From assembly GCF_014200395.1 (NCBI RefSeq), contig NZ_JACHBS010000001.1, forward strand, positions 186,001 through 250,000: a DNA stretch of 64,000 nt, given 5' to 3'. Of this stretch, positions 32,469 through 39,852 are shown one piece after another. The position numbers were made by a program, and so were the translations under genes. The notes beneath the pieces were generated by a model. The model was not told the origin of the DNA. It did no database searches and saw nothing but the letters and a program-made list of their open reading frames with translations. Position 1 is the stretch's first letter, and each line of letters begins with the position of its first letter. The DNA is from Microcella frigidaquae (GTDB lineage Bacteria; Actinomycetota; Actinomycetes; Actinomycetales; Microbacteriaceae).

Positions 32469-32483
32469 CAATTGAAACAATTG
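32469..32483. promoter_or_regulatory. Inverted repeat CAATTG-AAA-CAATTG, candidate operator
   Basis: A perfect 6-3-6 palindrome in the 125-bp divergent region between the kinase gene and potD, strikingly AT-rich for this genome. It ends 23 bp upstream of the potD -10 box, touching its -35 region, and lies 8-22 bp upstream of the kinase start codon. One bound regulator could control both directions; the TetR protein at 36404 is a candidate. Confidence 0.5.
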
Positions 32484-32519
32484 TGTTACAGCTCGCAAGT
32501 GCGCCCTATCCTGCCATTG
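32481..32519 (+). promoter_or_regulatory. Promoter of potD
   Basis: TATCCT at 32507-32512 is a good -10. The -35 is weak: GTTACA at 32485-32490 gives 16-bp spacing, TTGTGT at 32481-32486 gives 20. The leader to ATG 32587 would be about 68 nt and carries AAGGAGG at 32576-32582. Confidence 0.5.
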
Positions 32520-32586
32520 TCGGGTGTTGCGCCGTGGTGCAAGAATCTCCGAAACCCGATCCGGGACCATCGTGCAAGGAGGCACC

Positions 32587-33675
32587 ATGCGCACCAGACG
32601 CTCCGCCCACGCCGTACTCGCCCTCGCCGCCGTCGCCGTTCTGACGGCCTGCGCCAGCGGAACCGCGACCGACCCGATCGACCCCGATGCCGACATCACC
32701 GAGCAGACGCTCACCGTCAGCATCTGGGCCGACTACTATCCGGCAGACCTGGCCGAGCGCTTCGAGGCCGAGACCGGGGTGCCGGTGACGATCGTCAACC
32801 ACACCACCAACGAGGACGTCATGGCGAAGCTCACGACCGGCGCCGACTCCGGTATCGACGTCGCCTTCGTCTCGGGGCAGTACGCCCAGGCGCTGGCCGA
32901 GCAGGGCCTGCTCGCCGAGCTGGAGAAGTCGCTCATCCCCAATGAGTCGAACCTCTACCCCGAAGCGAGCGAGCTCGCCTACGACCCGGGCAACGTCTAC
33001 TCGCTCCCGTACGCGTGGGGCACCACGGGGCTCTGCTACCGCACCGATCTGCTCGACTTCGAGCCGACCTCGTGGGGTGACCTGCTGAATCCCGCTCCGG
33101 AGGTCGCCGGCACGACCACCATGCTGGCCACCGAACGCTGGATGACCCTGCCGGCCCAGAAGTTCCTCGGATTCTCGATCAACACCACCGACCCCGACGA
33201 GCTCGCGCAGATCCGCGCCCAGCTCGAGGCCACGAAGCCCACGCTGCTGGCGTTCGACGACACGACGTTCTACGAGAAGGTCGTCACCGGCGAGGCCACG
33301 ATGGTGCAGGCCTGGGACGGCTGGTGCAACTACGGCATCGCCGAAGACCCGAACATCAGCTTCGTGCTGCCCGAGGAGGGCAGCGACCTCTGGGTCGACA
33401 CCATGACGGTGCTGGCCTCGAGCCCCAACAAGGAGGCCGCGATGGCCTTCCTCAACTTCATCCTGGAGCCCGAGATCCACGGCTGGGTCGCCGAAAACAT
33501 CCTCTACAAGGTGCCGAACGCCCCCGCCATGGAGGCCCTCGACCCCTCGATCATCGACGCGTTCCCGAACATGGGCATCACGCCCGCTGAGCTGCTCGAG
33601 CAGGAGGTCGCCATCGACCTCGGAGAGTTCACCGTCGAGTACTCCCGACTGGTCACCGAGATCCAGGCGGGCTGA
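32587..33675 (+). CDS. potD: Polyamine ABC transporter substrate-binding lipoprotein (PotD-like)
   Basis: 362 aa extracellular lipoprotein: basic n-region, hydrophobic stretch and lipobox LTAC with Cys22. Residues that bind spermidine/putrescine in E. coli PotD have equivalents: W47 and Y50 (SIWADYYP; PotD W34/Y37), W243 (QAWDGW; W229) and W269/D271 (LWVDTM; W255/D257). These alignments are by eye. It thus probably binds a polyamine. ATG 32587 is chosen for the signal peptide and AAGGAGG 4 nt upstream; it heads a four-gene importer followed by an amine oxidase and an aldehyde dehydrogenase. Confidence 0.88.
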   Translation: MRTRRSAHAVLALAAVAVLTACASGTATDPIDPDADITEQTLTVSIWADYYPADLAERFEAETGVPVTIVNHTTNEDVMAKLTTGADSGIDVAFVSGQYAQALAEQGLLAELEKSLIPNESNLYPEASELAYDPGNVYSLPYAWGTTGLCYRTDLLDFEPTSWGDLLNPAPEVAGTTTMLATERWMTLPAQKFLGFSINTTDPDELAQIRAQLEATKPTLLAFDDTTFYEKVVTGEATMVQAWDGWCNYGIAEDPNISFVLPEEGSDLWVDTMTVLASSPNKEAAMAFLNFILEPEIHGWVAENILYKVPNAPAMEALDPSIIDAFPNMGITPAELLEQEVAIDLGEFTVEYSRLVTEIQAG

Positions 33676-33683
33676 TCCGCCGG

Positions 33684-34592
33684 ATGTCGGTCGCTGCGAC
33701 CACGCCGGCCCGCGGCGGGACGAGCATGCGCTCGTCCCGCCGCTGGGCGGCAGCCGCACTGCTGGGCCCGGGGTCTGTGTATCTCGCGCTCTTCTTCCTC
33801 GTACCGCTCGGCCTCATCGTCGTCTACGCCTTCCTGACCCGTGGGCGGTTCGGCGGTGTGCTGCCCGAGGTCACCCTCGACAACTTCGCCCGCCTGCTGG
33901 AGCCGGTCTACGTGCAGGTGATCGGCACCTCGGTGGGCACCGCCGCCCTCACGACGCTGCTCGCGCTGGTGCTGGGGTTCCCCACCGCGTACGTGATCTC
34001 GCGGTTGCCGAGCCGGTGGCGGGTGACGGCTCTGGTCCTGGTGCTGCTGCCGTTCTGGACGAACTTCCTGATCCGCACCTACGCCTGGATCATCCTCCTG
34101 AACGACGCCGGCTGGATCAACGGCTCGCTCCTCGCCCTCGGACTCATCGACGACCCGATCCGGATGCTGTACACGCAGCCCGCGGTGATCACCGGCCTGC
34201 TCTACATCTACCTGCCGCTCATGATCCTCCCGCTGTACTCCGCGATCGAGCGCATCGACCCCGCGCTCGAGGAGGCTGCGACCAACCTCGGCGCGTCGCG
34301 CTGGCGGGTGTTCCGCACGATCACCATTCCGCTGGCGCTCCCGGGCATGCTCATCGGCAGCGTGTTCGTGTTCGTCCCGTCCATGGCGAACTTCGTCATC
34401 CCCGAGCTGATCGGCGGGGGGAAGAGCCTCCTGCTCGGCAATCTCATCCGCGACCAGTTCCTCAAGGCACGCGACTGGCCGTTCGGCGCCGCCCTCGCGC
34501 TCATCCTCGTCGCGATCCTCGTGCTGCTCCTCTTCCTGCAGGCGCGCGCAACCTCCCGCATGGAAGGAGGGCGCTCCCGTGCGCGTCCCTAG
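33684..34592 (+). CDS. potB: Polyamine ABC transporter permease (PotB-like)
   Basis: 302 aa binding-protein-dependent inner-membrane permease with six hydrophobic segments; first one YLALFFLVPLGLIVVYAF. The EAA loop that docks onto the ATPase is EEAATNLGASRWRVFRTITIPLALPG. ATG 33684 lies 8 bp after the potD stop. An alternative ATG at 33726 (MRSSRRWAAAALL) sits in the loop of a perfect 14-bp hairpin and would also give a plausible N-terminus; the choice is open. Confidence 0.88.
   Translation: MSVAATTPARGGTSMRSSRRWAAAALLGPGSVYLALFFLVPLGLIVVYAFLTRGRFGGVLPEVTLDNFARLLEPVYVQVIGTSVGTAALTTLLALVLGFPTAYVISRLPSRWRVTALVLVLLPFWTNFLIRTYAWIILLNDAGWINGSLLALGLIDDPIRMLYTQPAVITGLLYIYLPLMILPLYSAIERIDPALEEAATNLGASRWRVFRTITIPLALPGMLIGSVFVFVPSMANFVIPELIGGGKSLLLGNLIRDQFLKARDWPFGAALALILVAILVLLLFLQARATSRMEGGRSRARP
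33712..33743 (+). other. Perfect 14-bp hairpin at the potD-potB junction
   Basis: GCGGCGGGACGAGC (33712-33725), loop ATGC (33726-33729), GCTCGTCCCGCCGC (33730-33743). All 14 pairs are perfect. The loop contains an in-frame ATG of potB. It starts 37 nt after the potD stop. It may stabilise the 3' end of potD mRNA, attenuate transcription into the permeases or hide the alternative start. Confidence 0.75.
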
Positions 34593-35349
34593 AGCCTTCC
34601 TCGTGCCCTTCTGGGCGACGTTCGTCTTCCTCTACATCCCGATCGTCGTGGTCGTCATCATGTCGTTCAACGCGTCCTCGAGCCTGTTCGTGTGGCGGGG
34701 CTTCTCCTTCGACTGGTACGTCGAGGTGTTCCGCGACGGCGCGCTGATGGCCGGGCTCGGCAACACCCTCATCGTGGCGAGCGGTTCCACCCTTCTCGCG
34801 ACGGTACTCGGCACGCTGCTCGCGGTGGGGATCAGCCGCTACACCCGGTCTGGTCTGGTGCGCGCGTTCGCGATCGCCCCGGCGCTCCTGCCCGACCTGC
34901 TTCTCGCCATCGGCCTGCTCAGCCTCTTCGGCCTCGTGCAGCTCACCCTGGGGCTGCACTCGGTGCTGATCGCGCACGCGGTGTTCTCGATGGCCTTCGT
35001 GACGGCGATCGTGCTCGCACGGCTTTCGCATGTCGACCCCAGCCTGGAGGAGGCCTCCCGCGATCTCGGCGCCGGACCGCTGCGCACGCTCCTGCGCGTC
35101 ACCATCCCGCAGCTCGCGCCGGGGATCGTCGCCGGGGCGCTCCTGGCCTTCACGCTGTCGCTCGACGAGTTCGTGATCGCTTTCTTCACCGCCGCCCCCA
35201 ACGCCCCGACACTGCCGATGGTCATCTACTCGATGGTGCGCTTCGGCGTGACCCCGGAGGTGAATGCTCTCGCCACGATGCTGCTCGGCGTGAGCATGCT
35301 CGCCATCATCGCCACGCAGCGCCTCACCCGCATCACGGAGTCCCTATGA
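34579..35349 (+). CDS. potC: Polyamine ABC transporter permease (PotC-like)
   Basis: 256 aa permease with six membrane segments (first FLYIPIVVVVIMSF). The EAA loop is LEEASRDLGAGPLRTLLRVTIPQLAPG, followed by FTLSLDEFVIAFF, characteristic of PotC/YdcV-type permeases. GTG 34579 has GGAGG a few bases upstream and overlaps the end of potB by 14 nt; its stop overlaps the potA ATG. Confidence 0.9.
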   Translation: MRVPRAFLVPFWATFVFLYIPIVVVVIMSFNASSSLFVWRGFSFDWYVEVFRDGALMAGLGNTLIVASGSTLLATVLGTLLAVGISRYTRSGLVRAFAIAPALLPDLLLAIGLLSLFGLVQLTLGLHSVLIAHAVFSMAFVTAIVLARLSHVDPSLEEASRDLGAGPLRTLLRVTIPQLAPGIVAGALLAFTLSLDEFVIAFFTAAPNAPTLPMVIYSMVRFGVTPEVNALATMLLGVSMLAIIATQRLTRITESL

Positions 35350-36425
35350 GCCCCGCGCCGTTGCTGTCGATCCGCAATCTCCGCCACCGCTACGGCGAGA
35401 CCACGGCGCTCGACGATGTGTCGATCGACATCGGCGAGAACGAGTTCTTCGCGCTGCTCGGCCCCTCCGGGTGCGGCAAGACGACGCTGCTGCGTGCGAT
35501 CGCCGGTTTCGAGCATCCGCACGAGGGGGAGATCTTCCTCGACGGACGCTCGCTGCTCGACGTGCCCGCCAATCGCCGACCCATCAATCTCATGTTCCAG
35601 TCGTACGCGCTCTTCCCGCACATGTCGGTCGAGCGCAACATCGCCTACGGCCTCGAGTCGGAGGGGCTCCCGCGGGCGGAGGTCCGCGCCCGCGTCGAGG
35701 AGGTGATCGAGACGGTCGGTCTCGGGTCTTTCGCCCGGCGTCGGCCGACCGCGCTCAGCGGCGGTCAGCGGCAGCGCGTCGCTCTGGCACGCGCGATCGT
35801 CAAGCGGCCGCGCCTCCTGCTGCTCGACGAGCCGCTCTCGGCCCTCGACCGCCAGGTTCGCGCCGAGATGCAGCTCGAGTTGAAGCGGTTGCAGCATGAG
35901 GTGGGGCTGACGTTCGTCGTCGTCACGCACGATCAGGAGGAGGCCATGTCGATGGCCGACCGCATCGCCGTGCTCGATCACGGGCGCGTGCGGCAGGTCG
36001 ATGCGCCGTCGCAGCTGTACGCGAACCCGGCCGACCTGTTCGTCGCCGCGTTCATCGGCACCTCGACGCGCTTCGCGGGCACGCTCACCGCGACGGGTAT
36101 CGACACCGCGTTCGGCGCGGTGCCCGGCGATCATTCGGGCGCGGTTGGAGAGCCGGGCGCGCTGGTCGTGCGCCCGGAGGATGTGCACCTCGGGCCGGTC
36201 GGCTCCGGCCGTGTCGATGGGGTCGTCATCGACACGACCTTCCACGGCGGCGCGTCGAGCGTGCGCCTCGAGCTCGACGGCGGCCTCGGCGTGCTCACCG
36301 GCACGGTGCACGCCGATCGGCTTCCCGCTCGGGGTGAGCGGCTCGGTGCCGACTGGTCGGCCGAGCGGGCAAGGATCGTCGCGGTCGAGCCCGCGCCGAC
36401 CGCTCAGGGGGCGGTGAGCGGATGA
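35346..36425 (+). CDS. potA: Polyamine ABC transporter ATP-binding protein (PotA-like)
   Basis: 359 aa ATPase that drives the importer. Walker A GPSGCGKTT, Q-loop MFQSYALFPH, signature LSGGQRQRVALARAI, Walker B LLLLDEPLSALD, H-loop VVVTHDQEEA. The C-terminal ~110 residues form a TOBE-like domain (GALVVRPEDVHLGP). ATG overlaps the potC stop by 4 nt. The 3' end overlaps the convergent TetR gene by 22 bp. Confidence 0.93.
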   Translation: MSPAPLLSIRNLRHRYGETTALDDVSIDIGENEFFALLGPSGCGKTTLLRAIAGFEHPHEGEIFLDGRSLLDVPANRRPINLMFQSYALFPHMSVERNIAYGLESEGLPRAEVRARVEEVIETVGLGSFARRRPTALSGGQRQRVALARAIVKRPRLLLLDEPLSALDRQVRAEMQLELKRLQHEVGLTFVVVTHDQEEAMSMADRIAVLDHGRVRQVDAPSQLYANPADLFVAAFIGTSTRFAGTLTATGIDTAFGAVPGDHSGAVGEPGALVVRPEDVHLGPVGSGRVDGVVIDTTFHGGASSVRLELDGGLGVLTGTVHADRLPARGERLGADWSAERARIVAVEPAPTAQGAVSG

Positions 36426-37015
36426 CCGGTCGCGAGCCGCGCGTAGTCGAGCAGCAGCTCCGCCGCCTCGTCGTGGCCGATCGACGGGTGGCGCGCCACG
36501 ATGCGGTAGCCGTAGGCGTCCTCGAGGGCCACGAGATTGCGCGCGATGCGCAGCGACGGGCCCTGCAGGGCGAACAGGCCACGAGCGGCGCCCTGCTCGA
36601 GCACCGCCTGGTACATGGTGACCTGACGGTCGTAGAGCGTCGTGAGCAGGGCGGCGAGCACCGGGTTGCGACCCGCCGACCCGCCGAGCTCGCACAGCAG
36701 CCGCACCCCGGTGTCCTCCCCGTGCCGGGGGAGTCCGGAGTCGACGAGCGCGCAGAGCCGAACCACGGGATCGTCGGGCAGCGCCTCGATCATCCGGAGG
36801 CGCTCGTCGTAGAAGCGCTCCATGCCGACACGGTTGGCCTCGAGCACCAACTCGTCGATGTCGGGGTAGTAGTACAGCACCGCGCCCGACGTCAGGCCCG
36901 CCTCAGCGGCCACGCGATTGAGCTTGACCCCGTCGGGGCCGCTCTTGAGGATGGCCCGCTGGGTGGCGGCGACGAGCTCGTCGCGCCGCGCATCCTGCCG
37001 CTTCGGTCTCGCCAT
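36404..37015 (-). CDS. TetR-family transcriptional regulator
   Basis: 203 aa. N-terminal helix-turn-helix (~residues 10-55): ELVAATQRAILKSG followed by LNRVAAEAGLTSGAVLYYYP, then a helical ligand domain. The start MARPKRQDARRDEL is chosen over an in-frame ATG 81 bp upstream because the earlier part is non-conserved and Pro/Gly-rich. Its place between the importer and the catabolic genes suggests that it controls both, with a polyamine or its aldehyde product as ligand; this is inference. It is divergent to the glycosyltransferase and convergent with potA. Confidence 0.85.
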   Translation of the reverse strand: MARPKRQDARRDELVAATQRAILKSGPDGVKLNRVAAEAGLTSGAVLYYYPDIDELVLEANRVGMERFYDERLRMIEALPDDPVVRLCALVDSGLPRHGEDTGVRLLCELGGSAGRNPVLAALLTTLYDRQVTMYQAVLEQGAARGLFALQGPSLRIARNLVALEDAYGYRIVARHPSIGHDEAAELLLDYARLATGHPLTAP

Positions 37016-37067
37016 CCTCGCCGCCTCCCGACCCGCCCCCGCCGGCGATCCCGGCGACGGGCACTCC

Positions 37068-37096
37068 ATGATAGGGCGGCACTGCCCGCGAATCAT
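37068..37096. promoter_or_regulatory. Candidate TetR operator and tetR promoter
   Basis: Nested imperfect inverted repeat ATGAT-a-GGGC-ggcact-GCCC-gcga-ATCAT in the 113-bp divergent region. On the minus strand TATCAT (37073-37068) is a reasonable -10 for the TetR gene, which would make this an autoregulatory site. The arms are offset by 3 bp, so the symmetry is imperfect. Confidence 0.35.
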
Positions 37097-37128
37097 CTCG
37101 ACCGCTCCACCACTGAAAGGAACCCCCG

Positions 37129-38424
37129 ATGACGACGCCGCTGACCTTCCTGTTCATGCCCGAGAGCGCATACGGACCGACGAACAACTGCATCGGCATC
37201 GGCAACGAGCTGCGCCGGCGCGGGCACCGTGTGGTGTTCGCGGCGGAGGCCTCCTGGGCCGGCAAGCTCGCCGCGCTGGGGTTCGAGGAGGACCTCGTCG
37301 ACCTCGCCCCGCCCGCTGAGGACGCGGCCGAGCAGGATGCGGGTCAGTTCTGGAAGGACTACATCAACGAGATGAGTCCGCAGTTCCGGCGTTCGACGCT
37401 CGAGCAGCTCGAGACCGTGACCGCGCCCATCTGGCAGGCGCTCATCGACGGAGCGATGTACTGCGAGCCCCAGCTCAAGGCGATCATCGACCGCACGAAG
37501 CCTGACGTGATCATCGAGGACAACGTGCTGACCTTCCCGGCCCTCCTGACCGCCGGTGTGCCCTTCGTGCGCATCGTCTCCTGCAACCCGCTCGAGATCC
37601 GCGGCGACGACATCGCCCCGGTGTTCTCGGGCCTTCCCCAGGAGCCGCGCACTGAGTGGGCCGCCTTCCGCGCAGAGTACGACCGCACCCACCGCCCGAT
37701 GTGGGAGGGCTTCTCCCGCTGGGTGCAGGAGCAGGGCGCTCCCGCGCTGCCCGATCTGGACTTCATCCACTCGGGCGATCTGAACCTCTACGTCTACCCC
37801 GAGGAGCTCGACTACACCGACGAGCGCCCTCTCGACGAGAGCTGGATCCGCCTCGACTCCTCCGTGCGGCAGACGGATGCGGAGCCGGAGATCCCCGAGG
37901 AGTTCCTGGCGCTGCCCGGCCCGCTCATCTACTTCAGCCTCGGGTCGCTCGGCAGTGCTGACGTCGACCTCATGCGATCGGTGATCGCGGCCCTCGCCGA
38001 CCGTCCGTACCGGGTCATCGTGTCGAAGGGCCCCCGTCACGATGAGATCGAGCTGGCGGGCAACATGTGGGGCGCCGAGTTCCTGCCGCAGACGCGGATC
38101 CTGCCGATGGTCGACCTGGTGATCACGCACGGCGGCAACAACACCACGACGGAGTCGATGCACTTCGGCAAGCCGATGGTGCTCCTGCCGCTGTTCTGGG
38201 ACCAGTACGACAACGCCCAGCGGGTGCACGAGAAGGGGTACGGACGGCGCTTGTCGACCTACGGCTTCACCCCGGAGGAGCTGCGGGCGGCGATCGACGA
38301 GCAGCTCGGCGATGCTGGGCACCTCGCGAAGCTCCGCGCCGCCGGCGAGTCGATCAGGGCTCGTTCCGGCCTCCAGCAGGCCGCCGACCGCCTCGAGGCG
38401 CTCGGTCGGGAGCGCGCTCGGTGA
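37129..38424 (+). CDS. GT1-family glycosyltransferase (UGT/MGT-like) in polyamine cluster
   Basis: 431 aa GT-B fold enzyme. The C-terminal nucleotide-sugar motif is clear: H334GGNNTTTESMHFGKP and LLPLFWDQYDNAQR; the N-terminal acceptor domain starts PLTFLFMPESAYGPTNNCIGIGNEL. Such enzymes transfer a sugar from UDP- or dTDP-sugar to small molecules. The acceptor is unknown. GAAAGGA lies about 8 nt before the ATG and the stop overlaps the start of the amine oxidase (GTGA at 38421-38424), so it is co-translated with polyamine catabolism genes, an unusual neighbourhood for this family. Confidence 0.85.
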   Translation: MTTPLTFLFMPESAYGPTNNCIGIGNELRRRGHRVVFAAEASWAGKLAALGFEEDLVDLAPPAEDAAEQDAGQFWKDYINEMSPQFRRSTLEQLETVTAPIWQALIDGAMYCEPQLKAIIDRTKPDVIIEDNVLTFPALLTAGVPFVRIVSCNPLEIRGDDIAPVFSGLPQEPRTEWAAFRAEYDRTHRPMWEGFSRWVQEQGAPALPDLDFIHSGDLNLYVYPEELDYTDERPLDESWIRLDSSVRQTDAEPEIPEEFLALPGPLIYFSLGSLGSADVDLMRSVIAALADRPYRVIVSKGPRHDEIELAGNMWGAEFLPQTRILPMVDLVITHGGNNTTTESMHFGKPMVLLPLFWDQYDNAQRVHEKGYGRRLSTYGFTPEELRAAIDEQLGDAGHLAKLRAAGESIRARSGLQQAADRLEALGRERAR

Positions 38425-39824
38425 GCACGCCCCTCCCGGCGTCCCTCCGCGACGCGGTCCGGGCCCCGTACTGGCTCGACCGACCGGAGGCGCCGGGACG
38501 CCGTTCGCCGGTGGAGGACGGTGCCGAGTGCGACCTCCTCATCGTCGGTGCCGGGTTCACCGGCCTCTGGCTCGCGTGGCGCGCTCTCGACCGGGAGCCG
38601 GGCAGGTCAGTGCTCGTGCTCGATGCGGAGACCGTGGGGCACGGTGCGACCGGCCGCAACGGCGGCTTCGTCTCGGCTTCGCTCACCCACGGCTACGCCC
38701 ATGGCGAGGCGCTGTGGCCGCGTGACATGCCCGCGATCAGCGCCGAGGGTGCGGCGAATCTCGCCGGCATCGCCGCCGATCTCGCGGCCGCGGGCATCGA
38801 GTGCGACTTCCGCCACGTGGGCAAGACGACCGTCGCCGTCGAGCCCTGGCAGGTCGACGCTCTGCGCACGACCCTCGAGCTCGCCTCGCGCTACGGCGAG
38901 ACGGTCGAGTGGCAGGACCGCGAGCAGGTCCAGGCCGACGTCCACTCGCCGACCTATCTGGCGGGAGTGCGTGATCGCACGGGCAACGCGCTGGTCGACC
39001 CGGCTCTCATGGCGTGGGGCATGGCGGCGCACGTGGAGCGACGCGGTGCGGTCATCCACGACGACAGCCGGGTCGAGCGGTTCTCGCGCACGGGGGCCGG
39101 CGTGATCGCGCACGTCGCCGGCGGACGACGAGTGCGGGCCCGACAGGCCGTCGTCGCGACCTCCGCCTACCGCTCGCCTCTGGCTCGGCTCGGCGGCTAC
39201 ATCATGCCGCTCTACGACCACGTACTGATGACGGAGCCGCTCACCGCCGAGCAGCGCGCCTCCATCGGCTGGAGCGAAGGGCAGGGGCTGACCGACGCGG
39301 GCAACCAGTTTCACTACTACCGGCCGACCGCCGACGGCCGCATCCTGTGGGGAGGGTGGGACGCCGTCTACCACCGCGGCGGCCGGCTCTCGGAGGACCT
39401 CGCGTACGCGGGCGGCTCCCACGCCCTCCTCGCCAGGCAGTTCGTCGAGACGTTCCCGACGCTGCGCGACGTGCGCTTCAGCCACATGTGGGCCGGGCCG
39501 ATCGATTCCACGACCCGGTTCACCGCCGCCTACGGAACCGCGCTGGGGGGCCGGGTGGGGTACGCGATCGGGCACACCGGGCTCGGGGTCGGTGCTGCGC
39601 GCTTCTCGGCCGATGTCGCTCTCGATCTCCTCGAGCGGGCCGACACGCCGCGCGTGCGCTACGGCATCGTCCGCCGCCGTCCGGTGCCCATCCCGCCCGA
39701 GCCCTTCCGCAATCCCGTCATCCAGTTCACACGACGTTCCATCATCGCGGCCGACGCTCGCGGCGGACGGCGCAACCTCTGGCTGCGCACCCTCGACCGC
39801 TTCGGCCTCGGCTTCAACTCCTGA
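38421..39824 (+). CDS. FAD-dependent amine oxidase, gamma-glutamylputrescine oxidase-like
   Basis: 467 aa member of the DAO family. FAD loop LLIVGAGFTGLWLAWRAL (GxGxxG at 43-48), the second FAD contact GATGRNGGF, and the C-terminal GRVGYAIGHTGLGVG closing motif. The layout resembles E. coli PuuB, which oxidises gamma-glutamylputrescine to the aldehyde. No gamma-glutamylputrescine synthetase (PuuA) gene lies nearby, so the actual substrate may be a free or differently modified amine. GTG start overlaps the glycosyltransferase stop. Confidence 0.82.
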   Translation: MSTPLPASLRDAVRAPYWLDRPEAPGRRSPVEDGAECDLLIVGAGFTGLWLAWRALDREPGRSVLVLDAETVGHGATGRNGGFVSASLTHGYAHGEALWPRDMPAISAEGAANLAGIAADLAAAGIECDFRHVGKTTVAVEPWQVDALRTTLELASRYGETVEWQDREQVQADVHSPTYLAGVRDRTGNALVDPALMAWGMAAHVERRGAVIHDDSRVERFSRTGAGVIAHVAGGRRVRARQAVVATSAYRSPLARLGGYIMPLYDHVLMTEPLTAEQRASIGWSEGQGLTDAGNQFHYYRPTADGRILWGGWDAVYHRGGRLSEDLAYAGGSHALLARQFVETFPTLRDVRFSHMWAGPIDSTTRFTAAYGTALGGRVGYAIGHTGLGVGAARFSADVALDLLERADTPRVRYGIVRRRPVPIPPEPFRNPVIQFTRRSIIAADARGGRRNLWLRTLDRFGLGFNS

Positions 39825-39852
39825 TCGAACCGATCTCTCGAGAGGCACCACC

